Positions 58,040 to 64,000 of a stretch of DNA of 64,000 nt are shown in pieces. Under the pieces are notes generated by a model. The model saw nothing but the letters and a program-made list of their open reading frames with translations. It was not told the origin of the DNA and made no database searches. The position numbers and the translations under genes are program-made. Each line of letters starts with the position of its first letter. Positions within the stretch are counted from its first letter, which is position 1. The DNA is from Lotus japonicus (taxonomy: Eukaryota > Streptophyta > Magnoliopsida > Fabales > Fabaceae): positions 15,866,223 to 15,930,222 of the forward strand of contig NC_080043.1 of NCBI RefSeq assembly GCF_012489685.1. The letters are read 5' to 3'.

Positions 58040-60652
58040 TTAGGAAGGAAATTCCTTTCCATTGATTAACTTACCACAAGCGCAAGGAAGAAACCTTGCA
58101 CAAAACCTCTGGAGTAAATCCTCCCATGAGGCAATGTCCTCTTGCTCATCAAACCAAGCTCTAGCCTCCCTTGTCAAAGAATGAGGGAAGAGTTTAATCT
58201 TCACTTCATCACTTGAAACACCCTCAATCTTAGCAAGGGTGCTAGCTTGGGTAAACTTCACCATATGAGCATGTAAGTTCTCGTACTTGGACCCCCCATA
58301 CTTGTTACCACTAACAAGCTTGATGAGAGCCGGATGGAACTCATCAATTTGGGCATTAACCTTGGGGGTCTCTTCTAAAACCTTTGTCCTGCTTCTAATC
58401 ACATCACAGACAAAGTCATTGTCATGGTTAGTCTCAATCATAGGATTAAAAACAGAAAACCGTACCTTTTCCTTACCAACACGGAGAATGAGGTGACCTT
58501 TGTCAACATCAATCTTAGCTCTACCAGTAGCTAAGAAAGGTCGACCAAGGATGAGAGGAATCTTCTCATCCTCCTCCATATCGAGCACAACAAAATCCAC
58601 GGGGAACACATACTTGTCCACCCGCACCATTACATCCTCCACAATCCCATATGGAGTCTTGAGGGATCGATCCGCCATTTGCAAGGAAAGCATGGTTGGA
58701 GTAACCTCCCCTAGGTTAAGCCTCTCAAACATGGTGAGCGACATCAAATTGATGCTCGCTCCAAGATCACACAAGGCTTCCACATTCGCCATGCCTTCAA
58801 TTTCCACCGGAATAGTGAAACTTTCGGGGTCCCTTCTTTTCTTAGGCATCTTCCGCTGCAAAATGGCACTACATTCTTCCGTCATCAACACCGTCTCATC
58901 TACTCCCTTCAATCTTCTTCTCTTATGCAAAATATCCTTCATAAACTTAGCATATATAGGCATTTGTTCCAAAGCATCGGCAAAAGGAATACTAATGTGG
59001 TGCTTTTTGAAAACATCAACAAACTTTGAAAACTTTTTATCTAAGCTCTTCTTAGCCAATGCTTTAGGGAACAGAACCTTGCTAGTTTCAGGAGTAAGAT
59101 CAACTTCCTCTCTCACCTTAATAGGCACAACTACTTCTCCTCCCACTATCTCCTCTCTCTTTTCTCCCTCTGTTTTTTTCTTCAATTCACTCATCACTCT
59201 CCCACTTCTAGTGGCTACAACAGAGGCATTTTCTTGCTTAGGATTGGGGATAGTGTCGGAAGGAAATTTACCTTGAGGTCTCTCAGCTATTTGCTTGGCC
59301 AGCTGGCCAAATTGATTCTCAAGATTATTGATAGCCGCCTCTTGATTCTTGTAATTGTTCTCCGTCCGGTTGATGAAAGTTTCCACCAACTCTTCTAAGC
59401 TCTTCTTGGAACCACTACCTTCACCTTCTCCTCGCTCTTGAGGTTGTCTTGAGCTTTGGCCTTGGAATCCTTGGCTAGGAAATTGTCTTTGAAAGCAATT
59501 TCCTTGCCCACTACTACCTTGCCTCCAAGAGAAATTAGGGTGATTCCTCCATCCCGGATTGTAAGTATTTGAAAATGGGTCATTCCGAGCTTGACCCATA
59601 GCCTTCACTTCCTCCTCCGGTCTAGTCTCTGTGCATTCTTCGCTGTCATGTGGCCCTCCACAAGTCACACACTCCACCTTGGCAACTCGACCACCAATCT
59701 TGGTAGTCTTCATTTGATTTTGAATTTCATTCATTTGCTTGGAGAGTTGCTTGTTGGAGGCCATAAGTTGATCATAAGCTTCAACCTCAAGGACTCCTCT
59801 TCGAGCTTGGCGATCATTACTAGAGTTCATGGCTCTTATAGCCATTTTTTCAATCAATTCATACCCCACTTGTGGAAGCAAGGCATCGAACTCTCCACTT
59901 GAAGCTGCATCCAAACCAAACCTCGAAGAATATTGGAGACCATCATAGAACTTTGCTACTTGCTCAGCTTGAGTAAGGTTATGTTGAGGACACCTCCTCA
60001 AGAGCTTCTTGAACCTCTCCCAAGCTTCATAGAGATTCTCATCGGTGGATTGAGTAAAAGTCATGATGTCATTCTTGAGCTTTCTCAAGAGGGCTCTTGG
60101 AACAAACCTTGTGGTGAACTTCTCAGCCAAGTCTTCCCAAGATGTAATGCTACCTTGGGGCTGTGAGTTCAACCACTCCTCAGCAGTATCCCTCAATGAA
60201 AAGGGGAATAAACTCAAGCGGATGGTGTCCGCTGAAACATTCTGAACTCTGTAGGTGTTGCAATTGCGGATAAACCGCTCCATGTGTGCATGAGGATCTT
60301 CAAGAGCACCTCCACCATACTGATTTTGGCTCACCAAGTTGATGAATGCCGGCCTCAGCTCAAAGTTTCTCGTGCCATCGGGGGAAACTATGCTGCCCGG
60401 ATAATCGTAGCTCATGGCAGCCGAGGTGAGGTCTCTAAGAGAACGATTGACATTCTCCAATTCTTGCTCTTGAAGTCTTTGAGCAAGAGCCTCATTCACT
60501 CTTTCTTCAATGTGGGCTTGCATCTCCTCCTCCGTCATATGGGCAGCCATGGCAGCTAACTCAGCAGCTCTTTGCTGAGCTCGTCGACGATGGAGGGTGC
60601 GTTCTGGCTCCGGATCAAACAGCAGTGGATCCGAACCAAGTCTACTGTGCAT
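58040..60652 (-). CDS. Athila gag-protease with an added partial gag module
   Basis: One uninterrupted 870-aa frame. Gag capsid-type region: about residues 99-245 (LRPAFINLVSQNQYGG, EDPHAHMERF, LFPFSLRDTAEEWL, WEDLAEKFTTRFVP). Zinc knuckle: 328-340, CVTCGGPHDSEEC (Cx2Cx3Hx4C). Aspartic protease: 627-705 with active-site DLGAS at 629-633 and LILGRPFLATGRA near 700-712. After the protease, where Athila pol normally follows, residues 771-856 repeat the start of gag in diverged form (FHPALIKLVSGNKYGGSKYE, LHAHMVKFTQ, LFPHSLTREARAWF, WEDLLQRFCARFLP). The ORF then ends. This gag-PR-gag' order suggests pol was replaced by recombination or template switching. Confidence 0.88.
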   Translation of the reverse strand: MHSRLGSDPLLFDPEPERTLHRRRAQQRAAELAAMAAHMTEEEMQAHIEERVNEALAQRLQEQELENVNRSLRDLTSAAMSYDYPGSIVSPDGTRNFELRPAFINLVSQNQYGGGALEDPHAHMERFIRNCNTYRVQNVSADTIRLSLFPFSLRDTAEEWLNSQPQGSITSWEDLAEKFTTRFVPRALLRKLKNDIMTFTQSTDENLYEAWERFKKLLRRCPQHNLTQAEQVAKFYDGLQYSSRFGLDAASSGEFDALLPQVGYELIEKMAIRAMNSSNDRQARRGVLEVEAYDQLMASNKQLSKQMNEIQNQMKTTKIGGRVAKVECVTCGGPHDSEECTETRPEEEVKAMGQARNDPFSNTYNPGWRNHPNFSWRQGSSGQGNCFQRQFPSQGFQGQSSRQPQERGEGEGSGSKKSLEELVETFINRTENNYKNQEAAINNLENQFGQLAKQIAERPQGKFPSDTIPNPKQENASVVATRSGRVMSELKKKTEGEKREEIVGGEVVVPIKVREEVDLTPETSKVLFPKALAKKSLDKKFSKFVDVFKKHHISIPFADALEQMPIYAKFMKDILHKRRRLKGVDETVLMTEECSAILQRKMPKKRRDPESFTIPVEIEGMANVEALCDLGASINLMSLTMFERLNLGEVTPTMLSLQMADRSLKTPYGIVEDVMVRVDKYVFPVDFVVLDMEEDEKIPLILGRPFLATGRAKIDVDKGHLILRVGKEKVRFSVFNPMIETNHDNDFVCDVIRSRTKVLEETPKVNAQIDEFHPALIKLVSGNKYGGSKYENLHAHMVKFTQASTLAKIEGVSSDEVKIKLFPHSLTREARAWFDEQEDIASWEDLLQRFCARFLPCACGKLINGKEFPS
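58085..58342 (-). other. Second, partial gag module at the C-terminus
   Basis: Codons 771-856 of the ORF above. The module corresponds to residues 99-185 of the same protein in order and spacing but is strongly diverged, so it probably came from a different Athila lineage rather than from a recent duplication. Confidence 0.75.
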
Positions 60653-60760
60653 AAACTGAAATCACAAAAACATAGAAAAGGTTAGTAACACCTATTCAAT
60701 GCAATGCTTAGTAAAACAAACAAACAAACTCTTTAACTTAAACCGAAAACCACAAACAAT

Positions 60761-60777
60761 CCCCGGCAACGGCGCCA
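60761..60777 (-). promoter_or_regulatory. Primer-binding site of the Athila element
   Basis: On the minus strand TGGCGCCGTTGCCGGGG, six bases after the LTR end. It begins TGG as expected for pairing with a tRNA 3' CCA end, and is the PBS usually reported for Athila-like plant elements. Confidence 0.85.
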
Positions 60778-60783
60778 AAAACT

Positions 60784-62112
60784 TGTTGGTCAATTCGCAA
60801 GTGTACGAATACCTCCGGGTTTTAAAATATCGAACCACAGGGATTGTGAGTGAGAATTGTTGATTTAAGTATAAAGTTTGCAAGTTCTTAAAGCAGTAAA
60901 TTTCAAAGATTGGTTTTGGTTGATTGAGACAAAAGATTTGCAAAAGAGCAATGATGAATAAGTTGTGAAAAACAAATAATGGAAAATTTCCTTGGGTTTT
61001 TGATCATCTAATCCATTTTAGTCCACCTATCCTACGCATGTGAAACCTTGATTTAACTCTTGTTGTTATAGCCTATGTACTTACTAGTTGATTCCTCACA
61101 AAAGTAATTCTCTCAAACTGAAAGATAAGCCCAATTCCTTGTGTACTTAAACATTCATAAGAGGTATGATAGCATGGATATTCAGGCCAACAAAACCCTA
61201 CCCTCACTCTATGCCTAGAAGCAAGTATAGAAGGATCTATTCCAATTCATGTCCCTAAATCATAACAAATTTCCATTTGATTATAATCTAGCCTATAGCA
61301 AAGGTGCACCAAAGCTAAGCATGCAATAAGGAATTGAAATACAAGATTGAATCAAGACTCATGCCTAGAGATAGGATTTAACAAACTAAAATTTCATAGA
61401 ATCTCTTAACCCAAAGCAAAAAGTAGACTAGCCACTCATGGCTAGTGAATTCATAAAGAAAATGTAAGGAAAACCTGAGAAAGAATACAAGTTGGAAGCC
61501 TCCCTTGGCCCCAAAGTTCTCCTCAGCTCTAAAACTTGATAAAAAATGAGTGAAATGTCCAAATGTATCAAAGAAATTGGCCTAAGCCTTATTTATAGGC
61601 AAATTACACGAGACTGGGCGCTCAGGCGCCAATTCAGAGCGCCTGAGCGCCAATTGCATGTTGAAAACATGCCTCTGGACCCTATTGGCGCCTAGGCGCC
61701 CATTCCCAGCGCCTAGGCGCTTAAGCTCGCCTGAAAAGGACTTTTTGGCTTCTGAAACTCCTCTTTTCAATCCTCTTTAAGTTCTTCATCAATTCCATGC
61801 TTCTTGGCCTTCTTTCTCCTTCAGTTTCTGCTCTCCAAACCTAACCAACAAGTCAAGGAAGATTCTAGAAGCTCCAAGAGCTCATTAGCACAAGAGGTCC
61901 TTCATAAAACACAACAAAACCATGCAAGTCCTAAACTTTACTTAAAATGCAAGAAAACTCCCTATAAAACTACTAAATTACCAAAACAAAATAAAGACTA
62001 AAGAAAAGATAAAAATGCATGATCAACTTTCATCTCTACAAAAAGACTCAACAAAAAGACTCAAAACACACAAAGAAATGACCCTAAAAACACTACTAAA
62101 ATAGGGTCATCA
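60784..62112 (-). repeat. Athila 5' LTR (1.33 kb, complete)
   Basis: On the plus strand it runs TGTTGGTCAATTCGC ... GGGTCATCA; on the minus strand it starts TGATGACCC. It includes the GGCGCC palindrome cluster at about 61615-61730. Confidence 0.88.
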
Positions 62113-62585
62113 TCAGCCTCCATCATAGCCCTAGCCCCACGCCACCAATACTCAGCTTCACCCGTTATCATGTAGGTTGCATAATCAACTTTCATCTCTG
62201 CAGTTGTACGCAAGAAGGTAAAGATCTTCTCCAATTCTTGGAGCCATAAGTCTGCCTCTTCCGGGTCGAAGCCCCCAGCGTACTTCGGTGGATCCTGACG
62301 CTTGAAATCATTCAGACCCCTGGTCTGAGCAGCAGCTTGTTCAAGCTCCTCACGCTGAACACGACGAGCATTTTCTTCAGCATCGTTTTGTGCAGCCACC
62401 AAAGCAGCAGTAGCAGCACGTTGAGCTTCAGCTTCTTCCCTTGCGGCAGTGTTAGTAACTTGTTGTGCCATAAGGGCAGTCAGATTAGCAATAGCTTGCT
62501 CCATCGGATTCATGTTGTCTGAACCTTGAGTCTCGTTCGGTTGTGGAAACCTCCTGTTCCTGTTTTCATGAACAGTCAAGACCAC
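62113..62585 (-). pseudogene. Tekay-type gag fragment, cut by the Athila insertion
   Basis: The frame from 62585 gives MEQAIANLTALMAQQ, a long Ala/Glu/Arg-rich helix, then DPPKYAGGFDPEEADLWLQE, IFTFLRTTAEMKVDYATYMI and TGEAEYWWRGARAMMEA. This is the N-terminal gag of chromovirus/Tekay-type elements. At 62113 the frame runs into the Athila LTR. Orientation fits the pol remnant at 43.9-46.1 kb, but the 5' LTR and leader are not found to the right, so this may be a separate or truncated element. Confidence 0.82.
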
Positions 62586-64000
62586 AACAGAAACTCAGGT
62601 CAGAACAACACAAAGTTCTATAATAATAACTAACTATGTATATACTTATATCAAATGTATAATTAACAATAACTAGCATAAGGTTATTCACTTACGAACA
62701 ACCTTCAAAAATAATCTACATAAGCTAAAAAACTGGAACTTAAACAAAATATGTATATACTTATTTTTTGTGCTATTTCTAATTCATGGCTAAAAACTGG
62801 AACTTAAACAAAATATGTTGGGCCAAGTCTTCCTCAGAACAAACTCATACCAGTCCATCCTTTATATAATATGGCATATATGCTTCTAGACGAATGAAAC
62901 TAGGTCCTTAAGAGAGCATATCTAGGGAGAGGGATGTTTTTCTATAAGAGGGTAAAAGAGAAATTTTTAACTATTAGATTAAAATTAGTGGCTAAAATTT
63001 TATGGAAAAAGTTTCCTTCACACGAGATGTTTAATAACTTTACTCTCTCTGTCCCCTTAAAACACTACATTAAAAAACCTATTTCTAAATATAAATATAA
63101 ATGAAGAACATACAAATTATACTCTCTTAAAAAAAATACAAACTAAGAGAACTTCACAAAAAAAAAAACTATGTTTTGATTAGGATCTGCTTATGTAACA
63201 TGATATAGTCATATGAAAGATTGTGTCTATCTTTTTTTAATAAATATTTATACAATTTATTTAACATGATATGTAAATCGATTTTGGTTCAAAACCAAAT
63301 TTAATCCAATTTGAGAATCAATTTTTTGAAGTGTATCCAAATTCAAAAACCGATTTTAAAGAAAATTTGTTTATAAACTAGTTTTTTAAGAAGGTGCTTG
63401 TTGTGGTACCTTAAGCTAGGTCAAGGTGTGGTACTCAAAATAATTGTACCAATAAATATATAGTGAGTTAGAATTCATATATTTGTATTGTATTAATATT
63501 TTTTTAAAAATTTTAAATATTAATATTATTATCATTATTTGCAAAGTAATTTTGCACACATAGTTCCCAACACTTCTTCTTCTCTGCATCACTAAAAATT
63601 TTCTCCAAAGTAGAGACGTCAAAACTTGCATTATTGCTTTCATCGTTTGCCAGTCACGATCTCCAAATATCTCCCTCTTTGTCTTCAATAAGCCTCGACG
63701 ACCAAAATCCTATTGCACATTGCAATAATCTACTGGAAAACTTAATGCGAGTTTCACACCCAAAATAATTTCTGAATACAATAGAATTCACCTTTTAAGA
63801 ATATCCGACTCTAGAAACTATATTCTAAAAACCGGTTTTGCAAAATTACTATTACTTCAAGTTAAATAATAAAGTTCATAATAATAAATAAAAAAGAATA
63901 ATGAAGAGTAATCAAAGCAATTTCAAAAAGTTTTATCCCACATCCACATGTTTCAGAATGGGTAATTAAGAGGAAGAAACAAAAATCATTTTGTTTCTTC
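62586..64000. other. AT-rich flank, nothing recognised
   Basis: No LTR, gene or clear transposon end. Short open stretches on the minus strand (63416-63688) have no recognisable features. Confidence 0.5.

Larger units (their letters stand above)
49890..62112 (-). mobile_element. Athila-type Ty3/gypsy derivative lacking reverse transcriptase
   Basis: Reading on the minus strand: 5' LTR 62112-60784, primer-binding site, gag-protease 60652-58040, ATHILA ORF 57130-55862, 3' LTR 54661-49890 (split by a solo LTR and missing its last roughly 100 bp). No RT, RNase H or integrase lies between gag-protease and the ATHILA ORF, so it depends on another element. It interrupts a Tekay gag at 62113. The left junction at 49889/49890 is a deletion breakpoint, so no target duplication can be read. 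Confidence 0.85.

Noticed and set aside
58500..59276. 258-codon plus-strand open frame
   Set aside because: Antisense to the Athila gag-protease frame; composition is its mirror and no domain is seen.

Overview
This is a plant nuclear DNA window from a dicot. A legume is plausible, but that is a guess from the general look of the repeats and genes, not a firm identification. The evidence for a plant is intron-containing genes of plant families (proteinaceous RNase P, a HEXO2-like beta-hexosaminidase, a type I lipid-transfer protein) in a matrix of Tekay and Athila Ty3/gypsy retrotransposons, CACTA, hAT, Mutator-like, Stowaway-like and Helitron-like elements.

Layout. 1-1.0 kb: a short first coding exon of a secreted protein leaving the window on the minus strand. 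1.2-4 kb: a Stowaway-like MITE, an 853-bp Mutator-like element with a perfect 9-bp target duplication, a small SINE-like insertion with a perfect 15-bp duplication, and a LINE relic. 4.8-9.4 kb: a complete six-exon PRORP gene on the minus strand. 9.7-13.4 kb: a long LTR fragment. 13.6-17.8 kb: a CACTA element with a 3-bp target duplication that carries four in-frame exons of a PP2A B'' regulatory subunit. 18.4-23.8 kb: a Helitron-like unit carrying same-sense fragments of an ARIADNE E3 ligase and a CYP65/PPIL2-type U-box cyclophilin, with a second Helitron nested near its 3' end. 24.2-28.1 kb: the HEXO2-like gene, with a tandem duplication just upstream. 28.9-36.6 kb: a repeat mosaic including a 931-bp hAT element and a 0.66-kb-arm inverted repeat. 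37.5-38.3 kb: a lipid-transfer protein gene. 39.6-40.0 kb: a broken receptor-like extracellular domain.

40.96-62.6 kb is a nest of retrotransposons. A minus-strand Tekay element keeps its 3' LTR and a pol remnant with its integrase core deleted and a mutated RT active site; a Tekay-type LTR is inserted in its pol. An Athila-type element (gag-protease and ATHILA ORF, no reverse transcriptase) sits in a Tekay gag. A solo LTR of the Tekay-type family with a 5-bp duplication sits in the Athila 3' LTR. The last 1.4 kb is AT-rich with nothing recognised.

The three intact genes look unrelated in function: tRNA 5' processing, extracellular or vacuolar glycan trimming, and lipid binding. The most notable features are the two separate gene-fragment captures, the LTR family in which each of four copies carries a different tandem array in about the same place, the long inverted repeat, and the gag-protease-gag' fusion in the Athila derivative.
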